Made by a program: the position numbers and the translations under genes. Under the pieces are notes generated by a model that saw only the letters and a list, made by a program, of their open reading frames with translations, made no database searches and was not told the origin of the DNA. This document shows, piece after piece, positions 9,150 to 18,366 of a stretch of 64,000 bases of DNA. The DNA is taken from NCBI RefSeq assembly GCF_013090115.1, contig NZ_JABFNN010000023.1, positions 155,453 to 219,452 on the forward strand, in the 5' to 3' direction. How positions within the stretch are numbered: position 1 is the stretch's first letter; the number at the start of each line of letters is the position of its first letter. Source of the DNA: Flagellimonas amphidinii (lineage in GTDB: Bacteria > Bacteroidota > Bacteroidia > Flavobacteriales > Flavobacteriaceae).

Positions 9150-10142
9150 TTAATTCAGAATACTGGGAACAATACCCAAACAATCCTTTTTCCAAATTTT
9201 TTGAGTGGTGGGTTGATCTATATTTCCTCCCGATATAATAACCAAAACTTTCTGTTTGGTTTTTTGCGTACTTAACCACCTTCTCACCGCCTCCATGGAC
9301 ATAGCGCTTGTGGGTTCCACACGGCATTTGAGCAAGTGGGATAGCCATTGTGTCCAATACATTAAATATTCTTCTTCTATTTCAAAGAAATCATCCAGCT
9401 GTTTTAGATATTCAAAAGTAATTTTGCCCACGGCCATGGTCATGGCGCCATCCGCTAAAGTATCGGGCACACCGGACAATCTTTGTATGGTTCCATGTCT
9501 AAGGGATTCAGCAGCGTCATTTGCATTGAGTGGCTCCACCCCCATTACCTTGGTTTTTGGAGATAATCCTCTAGTGGCAAGAAGACTACCAGATAACAAG
9601 CCTCCACCGCCGCAGGGTGCAAAAAGCGCATTAATTTCTTGCAGCTCCGTTAATGCCTCATAAGCTGCTGTACCTTGACCACAAATCACTTGTTCATGAT
9701 TATATGGCGGAATCCAATAGGTGCCTTGCTGCCGTGCCGCCTCTTTCACTTCTTGATCGGCAATATCCCTAGTTTCACTTAAAACCACTTGAGCACCATA
9801 GGACTTTGTAGCTTGAATTTTTATTTTGGAAGAATACCCCGGCATAAAAATAGTGGACGAAATACCCAATTTACTTGACGCATATGCAACCGCCTGGGCA
9901 TGGTTCCCAGAACTATTTGCCACAATATGCTTTGGATTTTCCCCTATTTCTTGCAACCAAGCCAAGGTATTGCAGGCCCCGCGTGCCTTAAAAGCTCCTA
10001 TTTTTTGAAAATTCTCAGCCTTAAAAAAAATTTCATGCCCCAACCATTGATTCAACAATTGGGAAGTCAATATTGGGGTTTGATTGATCAAGCCCAAAAT
10101 CCTGGACTTGGCTTTTTCTATGTGCTTAAGATTCAAACTCAT
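9150..10142 (-). CDS. PLP-dependent threonine/serine dehydratase
   Basis: Fold-type II PLP enzyme that deaminates L-threonine or L-serine, or acts as a serine racemase. The Schiff-base lysine lies in 'KIGAFKARGA', the phosphate-binding glycine loop is 'APCGGGGLLSG', and 'ANSSGNHAQAVAYA' is also typical. About 330 residues, without the C-terminal ACT regulatory domain of biosynthetic IlvA, so a catabolic or racemase-like role is likely. I chose ATG 10142, five bases past the glnN stop; the frame extends to 10190 but would run into glnN. Confidence 0.9.
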   Translation of the reverse strand: MSLNLKHIEKAKSRILGLINQTPILTSQLLNQWLGHEIFFKAENFQKIGAFKARGACNTLAWLQEIGENPKHIVANSSGNHAQAVAYASSKLGISSTIFMPGYSSKIKIQATKSYGAQVVLSETRDIADQEVKEAARQQGTYWIPPYNHEQVICGQGTAAYEALTELQEINALFAPCGGGGLLSGSLLATRGLSPKTKVMGVEPLNANDAAESLRHGTIQRLSGVPDTLADGAMTMAVGKITFEYLKQLDDFFEIEEEYLMYWTQWLSHLLKCRVEPTSAMSMEAVRRWLSTQKTKQKVLVIISGGNIDQPTTQKIWKKDCLGIVPSILN

Positions 10143-10147
10143 TTGAG

Positions 10148-12334
10148 CTACTTTGCAAACAACATTTCCCGATACTTTGTAAATGGCCATAGGTCATCAG
10201 CAATAAGTTTTTCCAACTTATCGGATTGAGTACGTATAGCTTCAAAATACGGTTTTACATTGTTGCAATAGGCTTGAGCCTTCTTATTGATGGAAGACAG
10301 GTTATTGGCACGCTTACGAGCTTCGGTCATCTTATCCGTCAATCCCTTAATTTCTGAAATGTGCTCTCCAATCTGTTCCAGAATGTTCAACTGTCCATCA
10401 GCAACTTTCTTATGGGCTGCCCCATAAACATCTTTTAGTCCGCCAATGTTTTCAAGAAGAATATTTTGATAACGAATAGCTGCCGGAATAATATGGTTGT
10501 AAATCATTTCTCCTAAAACCCTACCTTCAATCTGAATATTAAAAACATAGGCCCCTAGTTCCACTTCTTGATGTGCTTTGAGCTCCACTTCACTCATTAC
10601 TCCCATATCCTTAAATAGGGCAACACTCTCTTTGGCCGTTAATACTTGAAGAGCTTCTGGTGTGTTTTTATTATTGCTCAACTTACGCCTTCTGGCTTCT
10701 TCCTGCCATTCCATACCATAACCATCACCATCAAACCGTATTCTTTTAGAGGTTTTGATGTACTCTCGAAGGACATTAAAAACAGCTTCATCTTTTTTTA
10801 GACTTTTCTTATCTATCAATTGATCGACCTCTTTTTTGAAATCAGTTAATTGTTTAGCAACAATAGTGTTTAAAATGGTCATTGGTTTGGCACAATTGGT
10901 TTTGGCACCAACCCCACGCATTTCAAACTTATTTCCTGTAAAAGCAAAAGGGGATGTCCTGTTCCTATCCGTATTATCCAGAAGGATTTCTGGAATCTTA
11001 CCCACTACATTGAGTTTGAGCTCAGTTTTTTCCTGCGGTGATAATTTTCCTTTGGAAACACCTTCAAGTTCATCCAGAACATCACTTAATTGTTTTCCTA
11101 TAAAAATGGACAATATGGATGGAGGTGCCTCATTGGCCCCTAATCTATGATCGTTACTGGCAGATGCTATTGAGGACCGCAACAATTCTTCATAGGTATC
11201 CACTGCCTTTATGGTATTCACAAAGAAGGTTAAAAACTGCAAATTTTTCATGGGAGTAGATCCCGGACTCAAAAGATTCACTCCTGTATCTGTGGCCAAA
11301 GACCAGTTGTTATGTTTTCCTGAACCGTTGACACCTGCAAAAGGTTTTTCATGAAAAAGAACCGCTAAATCATGCTTATCTGCTATCTCCTCCATTACAT
11401 CCATCAACAAAAGGTTGTGGTCTATGGACAAATTGGCTTCCTCAAATACTGGTGCCAATTCAAATTGATTTGGAGCCACCTCATTATGTCGGGTTTTTAC
11501 AGGAATCCCCAGTTTGATGCATTCTTTTTCCAAATCGCTCATGAAGCTCAACGCACGAGGCGGAATTACTCCAAAATAATGATCATCCAACTGTTGACCT
11601 TTTGCTGCTGAATTTCCCACCAAGGTTCGTCCTGTCATCACCAAATCCAAACGAGACCTTAATAAAGCTTTATCCACCAAAAAATATTCTTGCTCCCAGC
11701 CCAACGTAGCGTAAACCTTTCTAACGTTTTTGTCGAAATATTGAGCCACCCCTGTAGCGGCTTCGTCTATAGCGTGCAAAGCTCGCAGCAATGGGGCCTT
11801 GTTATCCAGGGCCTCACCGGTATAAGCAACAAATACTGTTGGTATGCAGAGGGTTGTTTTGTAAACAAATGCAGGAGAAGAAGGATCCCATGCAGTATAG
11901 CCCCTAGCTTCAAAAGTATTTCTAATCCCTCCACTGGGAAAACTGGACGCGTCTGGCTCTTGTTGCACCAACTGCCCTCCATCAAATCTTTCCATGGCTC
12001 TACCTTCCGGTAAAATGTCAAGAAAAGCATCATGTTTTTCTGCCGTGGAACCCGTTAACGGTTGAAACCAGTGTGTATAATGTGTTGCCCCCATGGACAA
12101 TGCCCACGCCTTCATGCCTTCTGCCACTTGATTGGCAATTTTACGATCGATCTTATTCCCTTGAAATATAGCGGACTTGACATTATCGAAAGCTTCTTTG
12201 GTCAAAAATTGACGCATTTTTTCCTCATTGAAAACATACTTTCCAAACAGCTCCGAACGCTTACCAATTTCATCAATTTTAGTGTGACTTCTTTTTCGGC
12301 TTTCCGCCAAGGCTTCAAATCGCATCTTAGGCAT
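10148..12334 (-). CDS. glnN: Glutamine synthetase type III
   Basis: Makes glutamine from glutamate, ammonia and ATP. The 728 residues match GSIII, the large dodecameric form common in Bacteroidetes. Seen: 'THYTHWFQPLTG' near the N-terminus, 'LGWEQEYFLVD', 'HNEVAPNQFELAPVFE', 'NGSGKHNNWS' (ATP/glutamate site) and 'SNDHRLGANEAPPSI'. It is divergent from a second glutamine synthetase with a 207-base AT-rich gap between them, so both promoters share this space. Confidence 0.97.
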   Translation of the reverse strand: MPKMRFEALAESRKRSHTKIDEIGKRSELFGKYVFNEEKMRQFLTKEAFDNVKSAIFQGNKIDRKIANQVAEGMKAWALSMGATHYTHWFQPLTGSTAEKHDAFLDILPEGRAMERFDGGQLVQQEPDASSFPSGGIRNTFEARGYTAWDPSSPAFVYKTTLCIPTVFVAYTGEALDNKAPLLRALHAIDEAATGVAQYFDKNVRKVYATLGWEQEYFLVDKALLRSRLDLVMTGRTLVGNSAAKGQQLDDHYFGVIPPRALSFMSDLEKECIKLGIPVKTRHNEVAPNQFELAPVFEEANLSIDHNLLLMDVMEEIADKHDLAVLFHEKPFAGVNGSGKHNNWSLATDTGVNLLSPGSTPMKNLQFLTFFVNTIKAVDTYEELLRSSIASASNDHRLGANEAPPSILSIFIGKQLSDVLDELEGVSKGKLSPQEKTELKLNVVGKIPEILLDNTDRNRTSPFAFTGNKFEMRGVGAKTNCAKPMTILNTIVAKQLTDFKKEVDQLIDKKSLKKDEAVFNVLREYIKTSKRIRFDGDGYGMEWQEEARRRKLSNNKNTPEALQVLTAKESVALFKDMGVMSEVELKAHQEVELGAYVFNIQIEGRVLGEMIYNHIIPAAIRYQNILLENIGGLKDVYGAAHKKVADGQLNILEQIGEHISEIKGLTDKMTEARKRANNLSSINKKAQAYCNNVKPYFEAIRTQSDKLEKLIADDLWPFTKYREMLFAK

Positions 12335-12541
12335 TTCTCATTATTTTTTACAAAACTACAATTAACAATTTAATAATATTACTAAGAAAAATTACTTTTT
12401 TTTCATTCAACCCCACTCAAAATAGGGGTAATATAAATTATCACGTCCAATTTGTGATTTTAACCCCTCAAAACATATATTATAGTCCAAATCTACTATT
12501 TTTGTCAATCATAAATTTGAGAACAAATAACTACCGTAATT

Positions 12542-13552
12542 ATGAGCAAATCTAAATTAGAGTATCTCTGGTTGGACGGTTATGAGCCAACCGCCAACAT
12601 TAGAAGCAAGACAAGAATTGAAGAAGATTTTAGTGGTAAATTGGAAGATTGCCCCATGTGGTCTTTTGATGGTTCCTCTACCAAACAGGCCGAAGGTGGT
12701 TCTTCCGACTGTTTATTGAAGCCTGTTGCCATTTACCCAGACCCTGCAAGAAAAAATGGTTTCTTGGTAATGACCGAGGTTTTGAATGCTGATGGAACTC
12801 CACACGAAAGTAATTCAAGAGCTACCATTGATGATGAGGATGATGACTTCTGGTTTGGATTTGAGCAAGAGTACTTTATTATGGACACCGCTACTTTGTT
12901 GCCACTAGGTTTCCCTGTTGGTGGTTATCCTGGACCTCAAGGTCTTTACTACTGCTCCGTAGGTGGAAAAAACACTTGGGGTAGAGATTTGGTTGAAGAG
13001 CATGCCGATCTATGCTTGGAAGCCGGAATCAATTTTGAAGGTATCAACCAAGAAGTTGCTGCCGGACAGTGGGAATTCCAATTGTTCGCAAAAGGAGCTA
13101 AAAAAGCAGGTGACGAAATATGGGTGGCCCGTTATTTATTACAAAGATTGACCGAAAGCTACGGTTACTATATCGAATATCACCCAAAACCTATTAAAGG
13201 GGATTGGAATGGTTCTGGTATGCACGCCAACTTCTCCAACACAACTTTGAGAACTTGTGGTTCCAAAGAAGTTTATGAGAAAATCTGTGAAGCTTTCAGA
13301 CCTGTAACCTCTGAACACATTGCAGTATATGGTGAATTCAACGATCAACGTTTAACAGGATTGCATGAAACCGCTTCTATCAAGGATTTCAGCTATGGCG
13401 TTTCTGACAGGGGTGCTTCTATCAGAATTCCTATCATGACCGTTGAAAAAGGATGGAAAGGTTGGTTGGAAGACAGAAGACCTGCTTCTAACGCTGATCC
13501 ATACAAAGTTGCTGCAAGGATCATTAAGACAGTTAAGTCTGCAGACGTGTAA
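12542..13552 (+). CDS. glnA: Glutamine synthetase, eukaryote-like type II
   Basis: A 336-residue GSII, much shorter than GSI or GSIII. The beta-grasp start 'LEYLWLDGYEPTANIRSK', the 'WSFDGSSTKQAEG' loop, 'FGFEQEYFI' (metal-binding Glu), 'NGSGMHANFS' and 'DRGASIRIP' are all present. It is transcribed away from glnN and followed directly by a strong terminator. GSII in Bacteroidetes usually coexists with GSIII, presumably under different nitrogen conditions. Confidence 0.96.
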   Translation: MSKSKLEYLWLDGYEPTANIRSKTRIEEDFSGKLEDCPMWSFDGSSTKQAEGGSSDCLLKPVAIYPDPARKNGFLVMTEVLNADGTPHESNSRATIDDEDDDFWFGFEQEYFIMDTATLLPLGFPVGGYPGPQGLYYCSVGGKNTWGRDLVEEHADLCLEAGINFEGINQEVAAGQWEFQLFAKGAKKAGDEIWVARYLLQRLTESYGYYIEYHPKPIKGDWNGSGMHANFSNTTLRTCGSKEVYEKICEAFRPVTSEHIAVYGEFNDQRLTGLHETASIKDFSYGVSDRGASIRIPIMTVEKGWKGWLEDRRPASNADPYKVAARIIKTVKSADV

Positions 13553-13588
13553 GAAGAATAGATAAATTAGTTGTTGATTATAGATGTG

Positions 13589-13619
13589 ACCGCTCCAGTT
13601 TTTTTTGGGGCGGTTTTTT
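13589..13619 (+). terminator. Terminator of glnA
   Basis: ACCGCTCC (13589-13596) pairs with GGGGCGGT (13607-13614) with one G-T pair, followed by TTTTT. It lies 37 bases after the glnA stop and just before the convergent exchanger gene. Confidence 0.88.
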
Positions 13620-14556
13620 ATTGCACTGTCAAGTAAATAAAACTAACGTAAAACGCTAGCAAAATCAATCCATCCCTCCAACCCAAACGCAGTCCCTTTG
13701 GGAAAAATACTAAGGGTAAAATCAAGAAGGAAATTCCCAGCATCCAAAAAATATCATTGGACAGCAACCCTTGATCCACCACTGTTATTGGAGTAATTAT
13801 GGAAGTAATACCCAATACAGCCAACAGGTTAAAAATATTGGATCCTATTAAGTTCCCTACGGATATAGCTTTTTCCTTTTTAATTACCGCAATTACAGAG
13901 GCAGCCAATTCCGGAATACTTGTCCCCACGGATACCACGGTTATCCCAATCACTCTATCACTCACACCAAAAGCTGAGGCCATTCCCACGGCACCATCAA
14001 TCAATAATTCGGAACCTCCCCATAATCCGACTCCCCCTATTCCTAAGAAAAGAACGGTTTTATAGTGGGGTAAAAGCACATCATCCTCTGGCATTTCATC
14101 TTCAACAGCAGTTTTCTGAAACCTAAGCAGATAAACCAAGAACAAAAACAAAAAGACTATCATGATGATGCCCTCGTAACGCTGTAAAACCCCATCAAAG
14201 TAAACAAACCCACAAAACAACAATGAAGCTACCATCATTACGGGCCAATCTGTGGTATAAAAACTTTTCCGTACGTTAATACTGCCCAAAATCACCGTAA
14301 TTGCCAAAACAAGTCCAAGGTTGGCGATATTGGAACCCACTACATTTCCGAAGGATAAATCAGGAAAGCCATCAAGGGCAGCCTTAACACTCACAATAAG
14401 TTCAGGAGCTGAAGTGGCGAAGGAGACCACGGTCATGCCAATTACAATTTTTGGAATGGATAACCTAAGGGACAATGCAACTGCTGCTTTTAACAACCAA
14501 TTACCACCCACAATAAGCAAGACCAAACCTAGAACTATATAAAGTAAGTTTTCCAA
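13618..14556 (-). CDS. Na+/Ca2+ exchanger family (CaCA) antiporter
   Basis: A 312-residue inner-membrane protein with about ten hydrophobic segments in two inverted halves. Each half has an alpha-repeat: 'SFATSAPELIVSVKA' then 'GNVVGSNIANLGL' in the first, and 'SVGTSIPELAASVIA' then 'GNLIGSNIFNLLAV' in the second. The conserved PE and GN(x)xGSN motifs are those of the YrbG-type prokaryotic exchangers, which export Ca2+ using sodium or protons. Confidence 0.95.
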   Translation of the reverse strand: MENLLYIVLGLVLLIVGGNWLLKAAVALSLRLSIPKIVIGMTVVSFATSAPELIVSVKAALDGFPDLSFGNVVGSNIANLGLVLAITVILGSINVRKSFYTTDWPVMMVASLLFCGFVYFDGVLQRYEGIIMIVFLFLFLVYLLRFQKTAVEDEMPEDDVLLPHYKTVLFLGIGGVGLWGGSELLIDGAVGMASAFGVSDRVIGITVVSVGTSIPELAASVIAVIKKEKAISVGNLIGSNIFNLLAVLGITSIITPITVVDQGLLSNDIFWMLGISFLILPLVFFPKGLRLGWRDGLILLAFYVSFIYLTVQ

Positions 14557-15246
14557 AAGTCAGAATTTGCGCAAATATAGATGAAGATCTATTTGTGGTT
14601 ATCATTAAAATATCAAAAGCCATTAGAAAAGGTTAAAAAGCAAGCTTAAAATCATCACTTTTTTGCCACAAACAGCGAAAATTAAATCCATAAAATAACA
14701 GAACCCAAAGCTGACAATACAAACGAGATTTTCTAAAGAAGTCATTTTTTAAACAAAATGCCCCTAGGTTTTCAAAACAGCACTAAAAACGCCCCTATAA
14801 TTCTAACATTTATTACCAATAACAGCACTAACTAATTACATTTTGTAATTTTTATCAAGACGAAAAATAAAAATCATAGTGCTTTCCCGTTTAAAACCCT
14901 ACAATCTTGTATGCAATTGTATAGATTCTGGTCGTAAAATTTGGAAACATGATTTTTCTCATTTTATCTTCAAAAAGTAACCGGTTCAATAACACCATTT
15001 TTCAACTTAAAAATCAATCGACCAATGATTACAATCGTCAAATTTTTTGTGATGTTACTCATAGAGCTCATCGCCATTATTTTTCTTTGAACCTCAGAAT
15101 TGTAAAGAACTGATTGAGCAATCCTTCAGTAATTTATCCATTACTTTTTGATGCATCATGTATTGATACACACAGAATTGTGTTAGAGCGTAAAAGTTAT
15201 GTTTTTTGGCTACATTTAGGTTTTATAACAATTTAAACGCTAAAAA
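14557..15246. other. 690-base stretch without a recognisable gene
   Basis: AT-rich DNA between two gene starts (the exchanger to the left, DUF885 to the right). I see no long reading frame with protein-like composition, no tRNA-like fold and no clear repeat. Near its right edge the text 'GGCTACATTTAGG' vaguely resembles a -7 box for the DUF885 gene, but this is too weak to call. Confidence 0.5.
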
Positions 15247-17025
15247 GTGAAAAAAATAACATTTTTACTAACCACCATCGTATTAATGTACTCTTGCAAA
15301 GAGGATTCCAAAGAAGTGGCTCCACTAGAACCTAATTCAGAATTTGCCGCGCTTTTGGACAATTATTATGAAGATGGACTAAAGCTTAACCCCATTAATG
15401 CTACTCTTGCAGGTGACAATCGTTACAATGATGAGTTCCCCAACTTTCTCTCAGATGCATATGCAGCTTTGAATAAGTCGCATTTTGAAGACTATAAAAA
15501 GAAACTAGAGCAGTTTCCAAAGGACAGTCTTTTGCCAAGCGAACAAATGAGTAAAGCAATTTTGGAATGGGAGTGCAATATTAATTTGGATGAGTTTAAG
15601 CATAATGCCAATCTTACCCCAATAGACCAAATGTGGTCCATTAATCTATTTATGGGACAATTGGCCAGTGGTTCAAGTGCCCAACCTTTTAAAACTGTAG
15701 AGGATTATAAAAATTGGATGACCCGTGTTGATGGCTATTTGGATTGGCTGTCCAGTGCGGAGGATAAAATGAAAGAAGGTATGGAAAAAGGCTATGTACT
15801 GCCAAAATCTTTGATTTTGAAAGTACTCCCACAATTGAAACCTCTTACAGTGGCTAATTTGGACCAACATCTTTTTTATTCCCCAATCAAAAACCTTCCA
15901 GATAGTTTTTCGGATGAGGAAAAATTAGAGCTCACCACTGCCTATGAACAAATGGTCAACGATAAAATAATACCTGCCTATACCAGGCTTCATACATTCA
16001 TGGCAGGAGATTATTTGGAAGCTGGCAGAGAATCAAGTGGCATTCAAGGTGAACCTAATGGTGATGCCTACTATGCCCATCAAATCAAGAAATACACCAC
16101 TACAAATATGACCGCTTCTGAAATTCATGAATTAGGATTGAATGAAGTGGCCCGCATTCGCTCTGAAATGGAAAAAATTAAGGAGCAAGTTGGCTTTGAA
16201 GGTGATTTGAAGGCTTTTTTCGATTTTGTTAGAAGCAACAAAGAATTGATGCCCTATACCGAGCCCCAACAAATCATCGATAATTTCAACCAAATTCATG
16301 AGCACATGAAACCAAAGTTGGAAATGCTGTTCGACATGAAGCCCAAAACTCCTTTTGAAGTAAAACGCACAGAAGCATTTCGTGAAAAATCAGCCAGTGC
16401 AGAATACAATCCAGGTTCTTTGGATGGTACCCGTCCAGGTGTTTTTTACGTTCCGATTCCTGATGCCACTAAATACAATGTGTATTCAGATGAGTCGCTT
16501 TTCTTGCACGAAGCAATCCCTGGGCACCATTATCAAATATCATTGACCCAAGAAAACAAAGAGCTGCCACAATTCAGAAAAACCTTATGGTACAGTGGCT
16601 ACGGTGAAGGGTGGGCACTTTATACCGAATCTCTTGGAACAGAATTAGGTCTTTATACCGACCCCTATCAACTTTTTGGAATGCTTGGAGCAGAAATGCA
16701 TAGAGCTGTTCGTTTGGTGGTGGATACTGGACTTCATTCCAAAGGCTGGACCCGTGAGCAGGCCATTCAATATTCTTTGGACAATGAAGCCGAATCCGAA
16801 GCAAGTATCATTTCAGAGATTGAACGTTACATGGCCAATCCAGGTCAGGCACTTTCCTATAAAATTGGACAATTGAAAATCAGGGAGCTACGCGAAAAGG
16901 CAAAAAATGAGCTTGGAAGCAAGTTTGATATCCGCCAATTCCATAACCAGGTTTTGGAAACAGGATGTATCCCCCTAGCCCTTTTAGAAGCTAAAATCAA
17001 TGATTGGATTGAAGCCAATAAGTAA
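15247..17025 (+). CDS. DUF885 family lipoprotein (predicted metallopeptidase)
   Basis: A 592-residue protein with a lipoprotein signal ending 'IVLMYSC'. The family's HEAIPGHH motif (predicted zinc site) lies at about residue 420, followed by 'GEGWALYTESLG'. DUF885 proteins are thought to be peptidases; the substrate is unknown. The start is GTG at 15247, which gives the signal peptide directly. A GC-rich hairpin follows the stop. Confidence 0.92.
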   Translation: MKKITFLLTTIVLMYSCKEDSKEVAPLEPNSEFAALLDNYYEDGLKLNPINATLAGDNRYNDEFPNFLSDAYAALNKSHFEDYKKKLEQFPKDSLLPSEQMSKAILEWECNINLDEFKHNANLTPIDQMWSINLFMGQLASGSSAQPFKTVEDYKNWMTRVDGYLDWLSSAEDKMKEGMEKGYVLPKSLILKVLPQLKPLTVANLDQHLFYSPIKNLPDSFSDEEKLELTTAYEQMVNDKIIPAYTRLHTFMAGDYLEAGRESSGIQGEPNGDAYYAHQIKKYTTTNMTASEIHELGLNEVARIRSEMEKIKEQVGFEGDLKAFFDFVRSNKELMPYTEPQQIIDNFNQIHEHMKPKLEMLFDMKPKTPFEVKRTEAFREKSASAEYNPGSLDGTRPGVFYVPIPDATKYNVYSDESLFLHEAIPGHHYQISLTQENKELPQFRKTLWYSGYGEGWALYTESLGTELGLYTDPYQLFGMLGAEMHRAVRLVVDTGLHSKGWTREQAIQYSLDNEAESEASIISEIERYMANPGQALSYKIGQLKIRELREKAKNELGSKFDIRQFHNQVLETGCIPLALLEAKINDWIEANK

Positions 17026-17030
17026 AATTG

Positions 17031-17057
17031 AAATGAGGCGCCTATGGCGCCCCATTT
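17031..17057 (+). terminator. Hairpin after the DUF885 gene
   Basis: Perfect GGCGCC/GGCGCC core with a TAT loop, flanked by AAATG/CATTT pairing with one mismatch each side. The T tract is weak (TATAAAAC), so it may act as an RNA 3' end stabiliser rather than a strong terminator. Confidence 0.6.
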
Positions 17058-17119
17058 ATAAAACCTTAAAACATGATGCTTAGACCCTAACTATATTTGT
17101 TTCACCAACTCAAAAAATC

Positions 17120-17263
17120 ATGCTGTATAAAATTCTAGCTAAGATCAATAAATTGTTACTACCCTCTTATTCCAAGAAGCAATTAGATCTCTCCAAAGCT
17201 TCAAAACTACAATTGGCCATTATTGGCTGGCGTTATTATGTAACTACTAGAGCATTGGGTTAA
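17120..17263 (+). CDS. 47-residue conserved flavobacterial small protein
   Basis: A basic small protein starting at ATG 17120. The text 'KINKLLLPSYSKKQLDLSKA' and the ending 'GWRYYVTTRALG' match, from memory, a short protein common in Flavobacteriaceae that is often labelled SsrA-binding protein. It is far too short to be SmpB and shows no SmpB motif, so that label is probably wrong. Its stop codon overlaps the end of apt (convergent, 4 bases). Confidence 0.7.
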   Translation: MLYKILAKINKLLLPSYSKKQLDLSKASKLQLAIIGWRYYVTTRALG

Positions 17264-17772
17264 TATTCCAATAGACTTTTAATTTCACGTCCGTTAAGTT
17301 TTTTGGTTCCGTTGAGAAAGGTCAAGTGTATCAAAAAATTGCACTGCACTACTTCGCCTCCCAATTTTTCCACCAATTCGCATACCGCTTTAGCAGTACC
17401 CCCTGTAGCCAACACATCGTCGTGCACCAACACCTTTTCTCCTTTTGATATAGCATCTGTATGGATTTCCAAAGTGTCCGTGCCATATTCAAGCTCATAG
17501 TTGGCGGACATCGTCTTATAGGGCAACTTACCCTTTTTACGGACTGGCACAAAGCCAGCTTTAATTCTTGAGGCAATCATAGGCGCAAAGATGAATCCCC
17601 TACTATCAACTCCAACAACTTTATCAATAGCATGTCCTTCTACCATTTCGCAAAGTACATCACATGCTTTTTGAAGTGCTTTATAATCTTTTAACAGTGG
17701 GGTAATATCCTTAAAAACAACTCCGGGTTTGGGAAAGTCCGCAATATCCCTGATAAAGGGTTGAAAATCCAT
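17260..17772 (-). CDS. apt: Adenine phosphoribosyltransferase
   Basis: Salvages adenine with PRPP to AMP. The 170-residue length is standard. The PRPP-binding motif 'VLVHDDVLATGGTA' is at about 110-123, 'FPKPGVVFKDITPLL' marks the N-terminal base-binding region, and 'VGVDSRGFIFAP' is typical of the family. Confidence 0.97.
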   Translation of the reverse strand: MDFQPFIRDIADFPKPGVVFKDITPLLKDYKALQKACDVLCEMVEGHAIDKVVGVDSRGFIFAPMIASRIKAGFVPVRKKGKLPYKTMSANYELEYGTDTLEIHTDAISKGEKVLVHDDVLATGGTAKAVCELVEKLGGEVVQCNFLIHLTFLNGTKKLNGREIKSLLEY

Positions 17773-17792
17773 AAGTTTTTAGATGAAGTGGT

Positions 17793-17823
17793 TTTGCCAT
17801 AAAGGTAAAAAGAAATATATTTG
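17793..17823 (+). promoter_or_regulatory. Consensus Bacteroidetes promoter for the tRNA-Arg unit
   Basis: TTTG at 17793-17796, exactly 19 bases, then TATATTTG at 17816-17823: a full match to the TTTG-N19-TAnnTTTG promoter. Start of transcription would be near 17830. That lies upstream of both the GIY-YIG frame and tRNA-Arg, so one transcript would carry both. Confidence 0.75.
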
Positions 17824-17842
17824 CACCCCATTAAAAGTCCGT

Positions 17843-18154
17843 GTGTCCGCCCGTACCGGACGGCACTTTAGGGCAGGGCGCATAGAAACATCGAGTATAT
17901 TTTATGTTTATGTTCTTTACAGTGAAAAAAATGACAGATATTATGTAGGGCTTACCACAAATATAGGACGACGACTGAATGAACATAATAATGGAAAAAA
18001 CACATCGACCAAAGCCTATTTACCTTGGGAGGTGGTATATTATGAAAGTTTCGACACGAGGCTTGGAGCTAGACGCAGAGAAAAGTATCTAAAAACAGCT
18101 GCAGGCAGAAAGTGGAGAAAAGAAAATATTAGGCCGCGTGGCGCAACTGAATAG
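17843..18154 (+). CDS. GIY-YIG nuclease domain protein overlapping tRNA-Arg
   Basis: The domain begins 'FYVYVLYSEKNDRYYVGLT' (the GIY...YIG equivalents are YVY and YVG), followed by the conserved Arg in 'NIGRRLNEHN' and by 'ARRREKYLKT'. It is a single small domain of about 80 residues, like URI/YhbQ-type predicted nucleases. The frame is open back to ATG 17783, but that is upstream of the promoter start. GTG 17843 is the first usual codon after it, and the true start may be nearer 17900. The stop TAG (18152-18154) lies inside the tRNA, so the two overlap by 23 bases. Confidence 0.65.
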   Translation: MSARTGRHFRAGRIETSSIFYVYVLYSEKNDRYYVGLTTNIGRRLNEHNNGKNTSTKAYLPWEVVYYESFDTRLGARRREKYLKTAAGRKWRKENIRPRGATE

Positions 18155-18205
18155 CGCATCTGATTACGGCTCAGAAGGTTGCAGGTTTGAATCCTGCCGC
18201 GGTCA
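18132..18205 (+). tRNA. tRNA-Arg (anticodon ACG)
   Basis: Cloverleaf read by eye. Acceptor GGCCGCG (18132-18138) pairs with CGCGGTC (18198-18204), with discriminator A18205. D-stem GCGC/GCGC. Anticodon stem TCTGA/TCAGA with loop TTACGGC, giving ACG. T-arm GCAGG-TTTGAAT-CCTGC. CCA is not encoded. The 3' part is the integration site of the neighbouring element, which restores the tRNA end on insertion. Confidence 0.93.
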
Positions 18206-18207
18206 CT
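18189..18207. repeat. attL core repeat (tRNA 3' end)
   Basis: GAATCCTGCCGCGGTCACT covers the T-arm and acceptor end of tRNA-Arg plus two bases. The same 19 bases occur at 63788-63806. The integrase begins about 260 bases inside. Confidence 0.85.
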
Positions 18208-18219
18208 GAAAGGCAGTTT

Positions 18220-18238
18220 GAATCCTGCCGAGGTCACT
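18220..18238. repeat. Imperfect third att copy
   Basis: GAATCCTGCCGAGGTCACT differs from the core by one base (C to A) and lies 31 bases further in. The preceding GGCAGTTT also resembles the tRNA T-arm. It may be a scar of an earlier insertion or a secondary attachment site. Confidence 0.75.
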
Positions 18239-18262
18239 AAGGGCAAACAACAAATTGCTTTA

Positions 18263-18294
18263 AAACCATGTAAGTCTTATGATTTACATGGTTT
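18263..18294 (+). terminator. Hairpin downstream of tRNA-Arg
   Basis: A perfect 11-bp stem AAACCATGTAA (18263-18273) / TTACATGGTTT (18284-18294) followed by CTTAGTTTTTA. It can end the tRNA transcript before the integrase gene. Confidence 0.75.
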
Positions 18295-18366
18295 CTTAGT
18301 TTTTAGGGGTTCATTTAATTTGATTGGATATGCATTAAAATGGTAGCTATCCGTCAGTTATTTTTT

